Origin: Ferrovibrio terrae
GTDB taxonomy: Bacteria; Pseudomonadota; Alphaproteobacteria; Ferrovibrionales; Ferrovibrionaceae
DNA: 64,000 bases
Direction of reading: 5' to 3'
NCBI RefSeq assembly: GCF_007197755.1
Contig: NZ_CP041636.1
Location: forward strand, 2,454,001-2,518,000
The position numbers and the translations under genes are program-made. The notes under the pieces were generated by a model. That model worked only from the letters and a program-made list of their open reading frames with translations, ran no database searches and had not been told where the DNA came from. The first letter of the stretch is position 1; each line of letters begins with the position of its first letter. Shown one piece after another: positions 36,715-47,585 of this stretch.

Positions 36715-38079
36715 ATGTCCGGTCCCGCCCAGGCCCCAGAGACGCCGATCACGTCCAAGGCGCAGCTTGTCGAGTATCTGGCCGAGGGCAGCAAGCCGGA
36801 AGCCGACTGGCGCATTGGCACCGAACACGAGAAATTCGCCTACAACACCTCTGATTTCCGTGCGCTGCCCTATGAGGGCGCGGCGAGCATCAAGGGCCTG
36901 CTCACCGGTCTGCAGCGGTTCGGCTGGGAGCCGGTGGTCGAAGGCGGCAATGTCATCGCGCTGACCCTGGACGGCCAGTCGATCACGCTGGAGCCGGGCG
37001 GGCAGTTCGAACTTTCGGGCGCACCGCTCGAAACCATTCACCAGACCTGTATCGAGGTTTCGACGCATCTGAAGCAGGTGCGCGAAGTGGGGTCAGAGGC
37101 CGGCATTGCCATGATGGGCCTGGGCTTCAATCCGAAATGGCGCCGCGACGACATCCCGGTGATGCCCAAGGGCCGCTACAACATCATGCGTGCCTATATG
37201 CCCAAGAAGGGCAATCTCGGCCTCGACATGATGCTGCGTACCTGCACCGTGCAGGTGAATCTGGATTACGGTTCCGAAGCCGACATGGTGAAGAAATTCC
37301 GCACCAGCCTGGCGCTGCAGCCGCTGGCCGTGGCGATGTTCGCCAACTCGCCCTTCACCGAGGGCAAGCCGAACGGCTTCCTGAGCTACCGCAGCCAGAT
37401 CTGGACCGACACCGATCCTGACCGTACCGGCATGCTCGGCTTCGTGTTCGATGACGGCATGAGCTTTGAGCGCTATGTCGACCATGCGCTCGATGTGCCG
37501 ATGTATTTCAGCTATCGCGACGGCAAGTATATCGACGCCTCGGGCCAGAGCTTCCGTGCCTTCATGGCGGGCAAGCTGCCGGCCCTGCCGGGCGCTCTGC
37601 CCACCATGCGCGACTGGGCCGACCACATCACCACGCTGTTCCCCGAAGTGCGCATGAAGCGTTTCCTCGAGATGCGCGGCGCCGATGGCGGCCCGTGGTC
37701 GCGGCTCTGTGCCTTGCCGGCGCTCTGGGTCGGCCTGCTGTATGACAAGACCGCGCTGGATGCGGCCTGGGACCTGTGCCGCGACTGGACGCTAGCCGAG
37801 CGCGAGCAACTGCGTTTGGATGCGCCGAAATACGGTCTTCATACGCCGCTGCGTGGCCGGCCGCTGAAGCACTATGCCGAGCAGATGGTGCAGATCGCCA
37901 TGAGCGGCCTGAAGAACCGCTCTCGCCTGTCGCCGGCTGGCGAGGACGAGACACATTTCCTTGAGCCGCTGGTGCGGATCGTGGAAAGCGGCGAGACGCC
38001 GGCGGAAGCGCTGCTGAAGCTCTATAACGGTCGTTGGAACAAGTCGGTCGATCCGGCTTTCACCGAACTGGCTTACTGA
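36715..38079 (+). CDS. gshA: Glutamate--cysteine ligase (plant/alphaproteobacterial type)
   Basis: First enzyme of glutathione synthesis, 454 residues, GCS2 family. [13 protein letters not shown] near residue 35 is the family start motif, followed by [22 protein letters not shown], and [12 protein letters not shown]-type (here [14 protein letters not shown]) active-site segments. Its last 20 bases overlap the end of the convergent cytochrome gene. Confidence 0.95.
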   Translation: MSGPAQAPETPITSKAQLVEYLAEGSKPEADWRIGTEHEKFAYNTSDFRALPYEGAASIKGLLTGLQRFGWEPVVEGGNVIALTLDGQSITLEPGGQFELSGAPLETIHQTCIEVSTHLKQVREVGSEAGIAMMGLGFNPKWRRDDIPVMPKGRYNIMRAYMPKKGNLGLDMMLRTCTVQVNLDYGSEADMVKKFRTSLALQPLAVAMFANSPFTEGKPNGFLSYRSQIWTDTDPDRTGMLGFVFDDGMSFERYVDHALDVPMYFSYRDGKYIDASGQSFRAFMAGKLPALPGALPTMRDWADHITTLFPEVRMKRFLEMRGADGGPWSRLCALPALWVGLLYDKTALDAAWDLCRDWTLAEREQLRLDAPKYGLHTPLRGRPLKHYAEQMVQIAMSGLKNRSRLSPAGEDETHFLEPLVRIVESGETPAEALLKLYNGRWNKSVDPAFTELAY

Positions 38080-38998
38080 GCCACATTTTCAGGTGCTCCG
38101 GCTGATACAGGCTGCGCGGCAGATCGGCCGCCAGCACGGCGGGCGGCTTTGCAATCGCCTGACGCAGGTCGGCTCGCGCGGTACGCGCCTGCACCCATCG
38201 TCCCTGTTCGGCCTGCAGCGCAATCTGCGCCAACTGCCGTGACCATTCCTCCAGCAGCCCGCGGCTGCCGCGCAGGTCGTCGTCTGCGAAACGCTCGTGG
38301 ATGAAGCCGATCTGGCTGCGGATCATCACCGTCATGCGTTCGGCCAGCGCGGACTCTTCCTCGGCCAGCGGCACACGCAGCGCATCGAGATAGCGCGTCA
38401 GATCGGCAAGATCCTGCCGCAGGCTGACTGGTTCGTAGACCGCCGCCGCAGGCTGCAGCTTTTCCTGATAGGCGATCAAGGCATCGAGCAGCAGGGCATC
38501 GGGCTCGGCCCCGGCGAATTCGGTCACGATCACGCGGCGGGTGAAGTCGCGTAACGAGGCCGTACGGCGGTCCTGGCCGAAACGGTCCTTGGTTTTCACG
38601 CCGCGTAGGGAGGGAATTTCCAGCGGATTGTCGATGCCGTCTTCGCCGCGCAGATTCCAGAAAGCATGGCTGACATCGATGCTCCCCGGCTTGTTAGAAA
38701 GCCCGGGGATGAAGAAGGCCGTGGTGGCAAAGCCGTTGGCGTGACAGGCCTGACAGGAAAGTCCGGCCTTGCGCGCGGTGCCGCCCAGCACATCGGGACT
38801 GCGGAAGGCGAGCCGGCCGAGGTCTACGTAGAAGCTCTGCTTCTCTCCACCCTCAAGCTGTTCTTCCGGGTGCCGGGTCAGGCTCTCGACCGACAGGCTG
38901 CCAGGCGGCAGCCATTCCAGTGCGCCAACAAGCGACTGCGCCTGCGCTGCCAGCGAGGGCAGCACAGCAACCAGCACACCGAACAGAAGCCGGCGCAT
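38060..38998 (-). CDS. Secreted monohaem cytochrome c peroxidase-like protein
   Basis: Protein of 312 residues with a signal peptide ([22 protein letters not shown], cut near AQA). A single haem-c site CQACHANG lies near residue 80, followed by [22 protein letters not shown], which resembles the region around the haem of di-haem peroxidases and MauG proteins. The second CxxCH of that family is absent. ATG at 38998 is chosen because it starts the signal peptide. Function unknown. Confidence 0.72.
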   Translation of the reverse strand: MRRLLFGVLVAVLPSLAAQAQSLVGALEWLPPGSLSVESLTRHPEEQLEGGEKQSFYVDLGRLAFRSPDVLGGTARKAGLSCQACHANGFATTAFFIPGLSNKPGSIDVSHAFWNLRGEDGIDNPLEIPSLRGVKTKDRFGQDRRTASLRDFTRRVIVTEFAGAEPDALLLDALIAYQEKLQPAAAVYEPVSLRQDLADLTRYLDALRVPLAEEESALAERMTVMIRSQIGFIHERFADDDLRGSRGLLEEWSRQLAQIALQAEQGRWVQARTARADLRQAIAKPPAVLAADLPRSLYQPEHLKMWLSKPVR

Positions 38999-39009
38999 AA
39001 GGAGCGCGA

Positions 39010-39843
39010 TCAGTCGTCGCGGTGGTAGGGCAGGCCGTGATTCATCTCGCGCGACGGCTGCTCGCATTCGCAGTCGCCGACGATCTTGGCCGGCACGCCG
39101 GCCGCCGTGCAATGCGCGGGCACCGGGATCAGCACCACGCTGCCGGCACCGATCTTGGCGCCTTCACCGATCTCGATATTGCCGAGGATCTTGGCGCCGG
39201 CGCCGATCAGCACGCCGCGGCGGATCTTCGGATGGCGGTCGCCGGTTTCCTTGCCGGTGCCGCCCAGCGTCACGTTCTGCAGCATCGAGACATCGTCGTC
39301 GATCACGGCGGTTTCGCCGATCACCACGCCGGTGCCATGGTCGATCAGGATGCCGCGGCCGAACTTCGCTGCCGGATTGATATCGACGGCGAAGACTTCC
39401 GAGGTGCGGCTTTGCAGCAGGAAGGCCATGGTCTCGCGGCCTTCGCGCCACAGCCAGTTCGCCACCCGATGCGCCTGCAGCGACTGGAAGCCTTTGAAGA
39501 ACAGCAAGGGCTTCAGGAAGCTGCGGCAGGCCGGATCGCGCTCGTTCACGGCAACCAGATCGGCGCGCACGGCATGACCGATATCCGGGTCGGCGGCGAA
39601 GGCGTCCTCGATCACTTCGCGCAGGCCCAGCGCCGACAGCTCGGTGCTGCCCAGCTTCTGCGCCAGGATGTAGCTCAGCGCGTCTTCCAGTCGCTCGTGA
39701 TGCAGCACGGCCGAATGCGCCATGCTGCCGAGCAGAGGTTCCTGCTGGGCGGCATGGGCGGCTTCCTCGCGGATGCGCTGCCAGACCGGATCATGCTTCA
39801 GCAGGTCGACGCTGCTGTATTTCTTGCCAAGAGTCGCGGGCAT
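39010..39843 (-). CDS. cysE: Serine O-acetyltransferase
   Basis: First enzyme of cysteine synthesis, 277 residues. The N-terminal helical domain (DPVWQRIREEAAHAAQQEPLL) is followed by the left-handed beta-helix with FAVDINPAAKFGRGILIDHGTGVVIGE split over several hexapeptide turns, active His residues in DHGTG and GDRHPKI, and GAGSVVLIPVPAHCTAAGVPAKIVG. The tail beyond the helix is short. Same strand as tldD, 35 bases downstream of it. Confidence 0.94.
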   Translation of the reverse strand: MPATLGKKYSSVDLLKHDPVWQRIREEAAHAAQQEPLLGSMAHSAVLHHERLEDALSYILAQKLGSTELSALGLREVIEDAFAADPDIGHAVRADLVAVNERDPACRSFLKPLLFFKGFQSLQAHRVANWLWREGRETMAFLLQSRTSEVFAVDINPAAKFGRGILIDHGTGVVIGETAVIDDDVSMLQNVTLGGTGKETGDRHPKIRRGVLIGAGAKILGNIEIGEGAKIGAGSVVLIPVPAHCTAAGVPAKIVGDCECEQPSREMNHGLPYHRDD

Positions 39844-39878
39844 GGGACTTCCCCCTCGTAAAGCGATCGGCCGGGGGC

Positions 39879-41318
39879 TTACGCCGCCTTGGCCGTACCG
39901 CCGACAGTCAAACCTTCGATCAGCAACGTCGGCTGGCCGACGCCAACCGGCACGCCCTGGCCGGACTTGCCGCAGGTGCCGATACCGGTGTCGAGCTGCA
40001 GGTCATTGCCGACCGCCTTCACCTGCTTCAGCACTTCGGCGCCGGCGCCGATCAGCGTGGCGCCCTTGATCGGCGCGCCGATCTTGCCGTTCTCGACCAT
40101 GTAGGCTTCGGTACACGAGAACACGAACTTGCCAGAGGTGATATCGACCTGGCCGCCGCCGAAGTTCACGGCATAGATGCCCTTTTTGACACCGCCGAGG
40201 ATCTCGGCCGGGTCACGGTCGCCAGCCAGCATGTAGGTGTTGGTCATGCGCGGCATCGGGTTATGGGCAAACGACTGGCGCCGGCCGTTGCCGGTCGACT
40301 TCACACCCATCAGGCGGGCGTTCATGCGGTCGTACATCAGGCCCTTGAGGACGCCGTCCTCGATCAGCATGGTGTTCTCGGTCGGCGTGCCTTCGTCGTC
40401 GATGGTGAGCGAGCCGCGGCGCTTGTCGATGGTGCCATTGTCCACGATGGTGACGCCGGGTGCGGCCACGCGCTGGCCCATCAGGCCGGAGAAGACCGAG
40501 GTCTTCTTGCGATTGAAGTCGCCTTCCAGGCCATGGCCGATCGCTTCATGCAGCAGAATGCCGGGCCAGCCCGGGCCGAGCACTACAGGCATTTCGCCGG
40601 CCGGCGCGGGTACGGAGTCGAGGTTGACCAGCGCCTGGCGCAGGGCATCGTCCACCTCGGCCTGCCAATGGGCCGGATCGAAGAACTGCTGGTAGCCGAC
40701 GCGGCCGCCTGCGCCGCGGCTGCCGCTTTCCATACGGTCGCCCTGGCCGGCGACAACAGACACATTCAGGCGCACCAGCGGGCGCACATCCTGCACCAGC
40801 TTGCCGTCGGCGCGCAGGATTGCGACAGCCTGCCAGCTGCCGGCCAGTGACGCCGAGACCTGCCTGACGCGCGGATCCCTGGCGCGGGCATAGGCATCGA
40901 TGGCCTGCAGCAGCTCGACCTTCTGCTCGAATGGAATCTCGTTCAGCGGATTGTCGTCGCCATAGAGGTGGCGGTTGGTGGCTACAGGGCCAAGGCTCAT
41001 CTCGCCGCTATGACCGGCGCGCACGGCGCGCACGGTGGTGGCGGCGCGACGGATGGCGGCCTCGCTCAGTTCGGAGGCATGGGCATAGCCGGTCTGCTCG
41101 CCTGATACGGCGCGCAGACCGAAACCCTGTGTGGTGTCGTAGGCCGCCGCCTTCAGGCGGCCATCGTCGAAGGTCAGGCCCTCGGACTGGCTGTATTCGA
41201 GGAACAGCTCGCCATCATCGGCACCCTGCAGGGCATCGCCGACAATGCTGTCCAGCCGGGCGCGGTCGAGGCCGGCACGGGTGAAAAACAGCTCCTGGGC
41301 AGCGGATGCACCGGTCAT
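39879..41318 (-). CDS. tldD: Metalloprotease TldD
   Basis: Catalytic subunit of the TldD-TldE protease, 479 residues. The zinc motif is HEAIGHGLEGD (HExxxH), and the C-terminal region has GGGQVDITSGKFVFSCTEAYMVENG in several conserved pieces with the metal-binding cysteine. It works with PmbA/TldE encoded at 27486-28841. An unexplained small palindrome CCTGA-AAA-TCAGG lies 20-30 bases upstream of the start. Confidence 0.95.
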   Translation of the reverse strand: MTGASAAQELFFTRAGLDRARLDSIVGDALQGADDGELFLEYSQSEGLTFDDGRLKAAAYDTTQGFGLRAVSGEQTGYAHASELSEAAIRRAATTVRAVRAGHSGEMSLGPVATNRHLYGDDNPLNEIPFEQKVELLQAIDAYARARDPRVRQVSASLAGSWQAVAILRADGKLVQDVRPLVRLNVSVVAGQGDRMESGSRGAGGRVGYQQFFDPAHWQAEVDDALRQALVNLDSVPAPAGEMPVVLGPGWPGILLHEAIGHGLEGDFNRKKTSVFSGLMGQRVAAPGVTIVDNGTIDKRRGSLTIDDEGTPTENTMLIEDGVLKGLMYDRMNARLMGVKSTGNGRRQSFAHNPMPRMTNTYMLAGDRDPAEILGGVKKGIYAVNFGGGQVDITSGKFVFSCTEAYMVENGKIGAPIKGATLIGAGAEVLKQVKAVGNDLQLDTGIGTCGKSGQGVPVGVGQPTLLIEGLTVGGTAKAA

Positions 41319-41430
41319 AACGGACCCTCGAAAAACCTGAAAATCAGGAAAAACAGTAAGACAGCCTGTGGTTCAGGACTATATGGCGTTGGAGTTAAAA
41401 AAATACAGCCCCTGTAGCGGGCGGCGGCTC

Positions 41431-41495
41431 AATTAGCGGCGGTGGCGGTCGCCCAGTCTTTTCCGTCGCCGTAAATTAACGGCGGCGGCGATCGC
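41431..41495. repeat. Imperfect direct repeat and hairpin at the 3' end of the signalling gene
   Basis: The 22-base unit at 41474-41495, which covers the last codons and the stop of the signalling gene, recurs at 41431-41452 with three mismatches. Between them, CGCCGT-AAATTA-ACGGCG (41467-41484) can form a hairpin across the stop codon. There is no T run, so it is not a standard terminator. Confidence 0.5.
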
Positions 41496-44400
41496 TCTGG
41501 CGCAGCAATTCACCCATCTCGTCGGGTGGCACGGGCCGGCTGATCAGATAGCCCTGCAATTCGCTACAGCCCACGCCGCGCAGGAAATCGCGCTGCGCGG
41601 CGGTTTCCACACCTTCTGCCACCACAGGCAGGTCGAGACCGTTCGCCATACCGATCATGGCGCGGACCAGGGCGATGTCACGGTCGTTGCCAGGCAGGTC
41701 GGCGATGAAGGCGCGGTCGAGCTTGATCTTGCGGATCGGCAGCCGCTGGATGTAGCTCAGCGATGAATAGCCGGTGCCGAAATCGTCGAGCGCGGCATCA
41801 ATGCCGATCTCGGCGAGATCGCGGATCGCCTGCACGGTGGCTTCCATATTCTGGATCGCGGCCTGTTCGGTGATCTCGATGCCGATGAAGTGCACCAGAT
41901 CGGTTTCTTCCTCGGCCATTTTGCGGAAATATGCCGGCAGGTCGTCGCGGATGAACTGCTGGCCCGACACGTTCACGAAGACGCGGCGCGGCTCGATTCC
42001 GTTGCGGCGCCAGCTGCGGATCTGCTCGGCCACATTGGCGAACACCCAGCGCGTGATCTGCACGATGCTGCCGGTTTCCTCGGCCAGAGGAATGAACTCG
42101 GCCGGAGAGATCGCGCCGAGATCGGGATGTTTCCAGCGCAACAGGGCTTCGATGGCGCAGATGGCGCCGGTCGAAGTCTCCACCACGGGCTGGTAGACGA
42201 CATGGAATTCGTTGTTCTCGATGGCGGCATCGAGGTTCATGGTCAGGCGCAGGCGGCGTTCGGCCGCACGCGTCATTTCCGGGCTGTAGAAGCGGGTTGA
42301 ATCGCCGCCCGCGGCGCGAACCAGCTTCATCGCCAGTTCCGCCTTGGCCAGCGCGTCGCCGATCTTCTCGCTCGGATCATCGACGATTGCCGCGCCCATG
42401 CTGACCTTCAGCGGGACCACGCGACCTTCGGCGGTTACCGGCTTGGTCAGATGCGCATGCACGGTCTGCGCAAGATTGAGCGCATGGTTCAGATCGTTCA
42501 CGCCGGCCAGCGCCGAGAACTGATCGGCCGCGATACGGCCGATCAGGGCCTCGCGCGGCAGCACCTCACCCAGGCGCTCTGCGATGCTTCTCAGCACCGA
42601 ATCGCCGATGTGATAGCCAAAGCCTTCGTTAATATCGCGGAAGCCATCCATATCGAGGTTGAACAGCACCCAGAGGCCGCCGTCCAGGCGATGCTGCGCG
42701 CCCAGCATGCGTTCGGTCTCCGCAATGAAGCTGGCGCGGTTGAGAATGCCGGTCAGTGGATCGTTGCGGCTGGCGAATTCCGCGCGCAGTTCGACATCGC
42801 GGCGATCGGAGATGTCGCGGATCAGGCCGATGAAGGCCGGGCCGTCCTCGCCAGCATACTCGCCAACGCTGATATGGATCGGGAAAATCTCGCCGGATTT
42901 CTTCCGGCCCAGCGTGTCGCGGCCGAGCCCCAGAATCTTGGCGCGCTTGGTGGTGAGATAATTCCGCACGTAAGAGTCATGACCGGAGCGGAATGGCTCG
43001 GGCATCAGCGTCTTGACGTTCTGGCCGTTCAGTTCGCCGGCGGCATAGCCAAAGATCGTGGCGCAGGTATCGCTGGCGTTGACGATGATGCCCTGGCCAT
43101 CGATGGTCAGCACGCCTTCGTTCATGGTGGCGAGCAGGGTGCGCAGCGTTTCGCCAAGCTCGGTGCTGTCGGGCTGCCGCGGCGCCGGCTGTTCCATCTT
43201 GCGCTGGGGCGCCGCCTGCATCGGTGCCGGTGCAGCCGGCTCAGGTGCAACCGGCGGCGTCCATTCCTGGTCGGCATCCGACAGCAGGCGCCAGTTCGGA
43301 AAGGTCATCTGCGCCTGCGTGCCGCTGTCCACGGTGCTGCTGAGCGACAGCGAACCGCCATGCAGTTCCATCAGGCGTTTGCTGATCGACAGGCCAAGGC
43401 CGGTGCCGCCGTGCTGGCGCGCCACCTCGGCTTTGGCGAGCTGGAAGGGTTCGAAGATATGCTCAAGTCGCTCGGGCGTGATGCCGATACCGGTATCGAT
43501 CACGGTCAGCGACGGGGTGCCGTCGGGCAGCTGGCGGAACACCACATCGATCGTGCCGCTGCTGGGCGTGAACTTCACCGCGTTGCCCAGCAGATTGATC
43601 AGCACCTGCTTGACCACGCGTTCGTCGGCGCGCAGCTGCGGCAGCGTGTCGGGCGAAAGATTGCGCAGCGTGATGCCGCCCCGTTCGGCCTGCGGCCGCA
43701 CCATGGTGAGCGCCGACTGAATCACCGTGGACAGGTCGACGGCCTTTTCATCCAGTGCGTAATAACCCGCCTCGATGCGCGACATGTCCAGGATGTCGCC
43801 GATCAGCGCGAGCAGATGCGTGCCCGAGCCGTTGATGTCGCGTGCGTAGTCGACGTAGCGCGGCACGCCGACCGAACCGAACATCTGGTCGCGGATGATT
43901 TCCGAGAAGCCGATGATGGCATTCAGCGGCGTGCGCAGCTCATGACTCATATTGGCCAGGAACTGGCTCTTGGCCCGGCTGGCTTCCTCGGCCTGACGCA
44001 GGGCCGACTCGATGCGGCGCTGCTGGCGGTACTGCTCGGTGATATCGCGACCGGAGCCGCGATAGCCCATGAAGCGGCCATTGGCGTCGGAGACCGGCTT
44101 GCCGTTGATCTCGATCCACAATTCGGTGTCGCCCATGATCGAGCAGTAGCGGAAGCCGCGGAACGGCTCGTGGCGGTCGAGCTGGCGGCGATGCTCTTCC
44201 CAGAACAGGGTGTCGGATTCGTTGTCGCCCTGGATGGCGACCTCCCAGCGGCAGCGGCCGAGGAACAGATTGCGCAGGGCCGTGGTCTGGCCGCCTGAAG
44301 ACTCGGAAATCCAGGTGAAGCGGTGGTCCGCGTCGGTTTCCCAGAACCAGTCGGAGGCCAGTTCGGCGAAGTCGCGCAGCTTGTATTCGGCCACCTGCAG

Positions 44401-44793
44401 GGCGACCTGGTGCATCCGCTCCGGGGTGCTGGCCTCGGCGATCACCATCAGGCCGTTCACCCGGCCGTTATTGTCGTTCAGCGGGGCGACCGTCAGGCCC
44501 TGGCAGAGCCAGCCGTTGGCCCAGCGGATCAGGGTATTGCCGATCTGGCGCCGGCCCTCGCGACGGGTCTGGTCCAGCAAATCGCGGACCTTGGCAGCTT
44601 CACCCAGCGCAAAGCCTGCCGACAGGCCCTGGCCGGCCAGGGCCTCGGCGTTCATTTCCGTCAAAGCGGCGTAAGCGGTGTTGCAGGACACGTAACGGTA
44701 GTCATCGCCGGGGCCATATTCAACCGTGAATGCGGGCCGATCGAGCCAGTCGAGTATGTCCTGCGTCAGTTTCCGCTGGTTCGGATCGAGCAT
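41476..44793 (-). CDS. PAS-PAS-histidine kinase-PAS(haem-type)-GGDEF(degenerate)-EAL signalling protein
   Basis: Soluble protein of 1105 residues with no clear membrane helix. Order: two PAS domains (about 20-125 and 135-260), HisKA with His284 in SHELRTPLNA, HATPase with LLGNAVKFTPS, DTGIGI and GGTGLGLS, a Pro/Ala-rich linker (about 512-545), a third PAS with MPEPFRSGHDSY (His605) and GLGRD (Arg625) matching the FixL/DosP haem pocket, a GGDEF domain degraded to AADQF (755-759), and an EAL domain with intact EAL (882-884), EITE, DDFGTGYSS, Lys-Leu-Asp and EGVET. It should be a c-di-GMP phosphodiesterase without cyclase activity. ATG at 44793 is used; the upstream 21 in-frame codons are unlike coding sequence. 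Divergent from the cytochrome oxidase operon. Confidence 0.9.
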   Translation of the reverse strand: MLDPNQRKLTQDILDWLDRPAFTVEYGPGDDYRYVSCNTAYAALTEMNAEALAGQGLSAGFALGEAAKVRDLLDQTRREGRRQIGNTLIRWANGWLCQGLTVAPLNDNNGRVNGLMVIAEASTPERMHQVALQVAEYKLRDFAELASDWFWETDADHRFTWISESSGGQTTALRNLFLGRCRWEVAIQGDNESDTLFWEEHRRQLDRHEPFRGFRYCSIMGDTELWIEINGKPVSDANGRFMGYRGSGRDITEQYRQQRRIESALRQAEEASRAKSQFLANMSHELRTPLNAIIGFSEIIRDQMFGSVGVPRYVDYARDINGSGTHLLALIGDILDMSRIEAGYYALDEKAVDLSTVIQSALTMVRPQAERGGITLRNLSPDTLPQLRADERVVKQVLINLLGNAVKFTPSSGTIDVVFRQLPDGTPSLTVIDTGIGITPERLEHIFEPFQLAKAEVARQHGGTGLGLSISKRLMELHGGSLSLSSTVDSGTQAQMTFPNWRLLSDADQEWTPPVAPEPAAPAPMQAAPQRKMEQPAPRQPDSTELGETLRTLLATMNEGVLTIDGQGIIVNASDTCATIFGYAAGELNGQNVKTLMPEPFRSGHDSYVRNYLTTKRAKILGLGRDTLGRKKSGEIFPIHISVGEYAGEDGPAFIGLIRDISDRRDVELRAEFASRNDPLTGILNRASFIAETERMLGAQHRLDGGLWVLFNLDMDGFRDINEGFGYHIGDSVLRSIAERLGEVLPREALIGRIAADQFSALAGVNDLNHALNLAQTVHAHLTKPVTAEGRVVPLKVSMGAAIVDDPSEKIGDALAKAELAMKLVRAAGGDSTRFYSPEMTRAAERRLRLTMNLDAAIENNEFHVVYQPVVETSTGAICAIEALLRWKHPDLGAISPAEFIPLAEETGSIVQITRWVFANVAEQIRSWRRNGIEPRRVFVNVSGQQFIRDDLPAYFRKMAEEETDLVHFIGIEITEQAAIQNMEATVQAIRDLAEIGIDAALDDFGTGYSSLSYIQRLPIRKIKLDRAFIADLPGNDRDIALVRAMIGMANGLDLPVVAEGVETAAQRDFLRGVGCSELQGYLISRPVPPDEMGELLRQSDRRRR

Positions 44794-45022
44794 GCCTGGA
44801 GCCCCCGGGAGAGGGCAGCTTAGGGGGCTCGCCGGGATGGCGCAAGCGCAAGCCAAATCAATGCTTAAGGGGGGCAGCGAGGGGGGTGCGCAGGCGGAGC
44901 GACAAATCGTCGCAGAAAGGCCTCGGACGACGGCCCGCAGACTGGGCGCGCGACATGTGCCGGTGTATGGTCCGGCCTCGAAAGTGTTTAGACTCCCAAG
45001 TCATTAACGAGGGTATTGAACG

Positions 45023-45904
45023 ATGGGGTGGACTTCGTTTGCGGCCGTCCGCTGGGCCGCGGGCCGTGTTTCGGCTTTGACCGCGGCTGTGGCCGTCCTG
45101 ATCTCTGCTGGCGCAGCCCAGGCTGCCGATGCCGGCACGCCCGGCTTGCCGGCGCCCTGGCTGCTGGGCATGCAGCCCGCGGTGAGCCCGGTGGCTGTGG
45201 AGATGCACAATTTCCATGATCTGCTGATGTGGGTCATTACCCTGATCACGCTCTTCGTGCTGGCGCTGCTGATCTATGTGATGGTCCGCTTCCGCGCCTC
45301 GGCCAACCCGGTGCCGTCCAAGACCTCGCACAACACGCTGGTCGAAGTGCTGTGGACCGTGGTGCCGATCCTGATCCTGATCGTGATCGCGGTGCCTTCG
45401 TTCAAGCTGCTCTACTACGCCGACAAGACCGCCAAGCCGGAACTGACCATCAAGGCGATCGGCAAGCAGTGGTACTGGAGCTACGAGTATCCGGATAACG
45501 GCAACTTCACCTTCGACGCCACGATCATCCCCGAGAACGAGATCAAGCAGGGCCAGCATCGCCTGCTCGAGACCGACAACGTGGTGGTGGTTCCGGTCAA
45601 CACCAACATCCGTCTGCTGATCACGGCTGCCGACGTGATCCACGCCTGGGCCATGCCGGCCTTTGGCGTGAAGAAGGATGCGGTGCCGGGTCGTACCAAC
45701 GAAACCTGGTTCCGCGCCGAACGCGAAGGCACCTATTACGGCCAGTGCTCGGAAATCTGCGGCGCCTACCACGGCTATATGCCGATCAAGGTGCAGGTGG
45801 TTTCCAAGGACGCCTATGCAAAGTGGGCCGAGGAAGCCAAGCAGAAATTCGCCACTGTCGACGGTCCGTCGCCGCGTCTCGCCGACGCGCGCGCCGCCCA
45901 GTAA
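45023..45904 (+). CDS. ctaC: Cytochrome c oxidase subunit II
   Basis: CuA-bearing subunit of the aa3-type terminal oxidase, 293 residues. An N-terminal signal (ending AAQAADAG) and two membrane helices precede the cupredoxin domain; QWYWSYEYPD receives electrons from cytochrome c, and CSEICGAYHGYM supplies the CuA Cys, Cys, His and Met ligands. GAGGGT lies about nine bases before the ATG. First gene of the oxidase operon. Confidence 0.95.
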   Translation: MGWTSFAAVRWAAGRVSALTAAVAVLISAGAAQAADAGTPGLPAPWLLGMQPAVSPVAVEMHNFHDLLMWVITLITLFVLALLIYVMVRFRASANPVPSKTSHNTLVEVLWTVVPILILIVIAVPSFKLLYYADKTAKPELTIKAIGKQWYWSYEYPDNGNFTFDATIIPENEIKQGQHRLLETDNVVVVPVNTNIRLLITAADVIHAWAMPAFGVKKDAVPGRTNETWFRAEREGTYYGQCSEICGAYHGYMPIKVQVVSKDAYAKWAEEAKQKFATVDGPSPRLADARAAQ

Positions 45905-45917
45905 CCGCAAGATTTAG

Positions 45918-47555
<1,638 letters not shown>

Positions 47556-47585
47556 GACCGGAACTCCAGCCCCGGGAGTTCGAGT

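Noticed and set aside
42451-44298. Long open frame (615 codons) antisense to the signalling gene
   Set aside because: It is the mirror of a high-GC coding frame; the product is rich in Ala, Arg, Gln and His, has no domain, and the opposite strand has unmistakable catalytic motifs.
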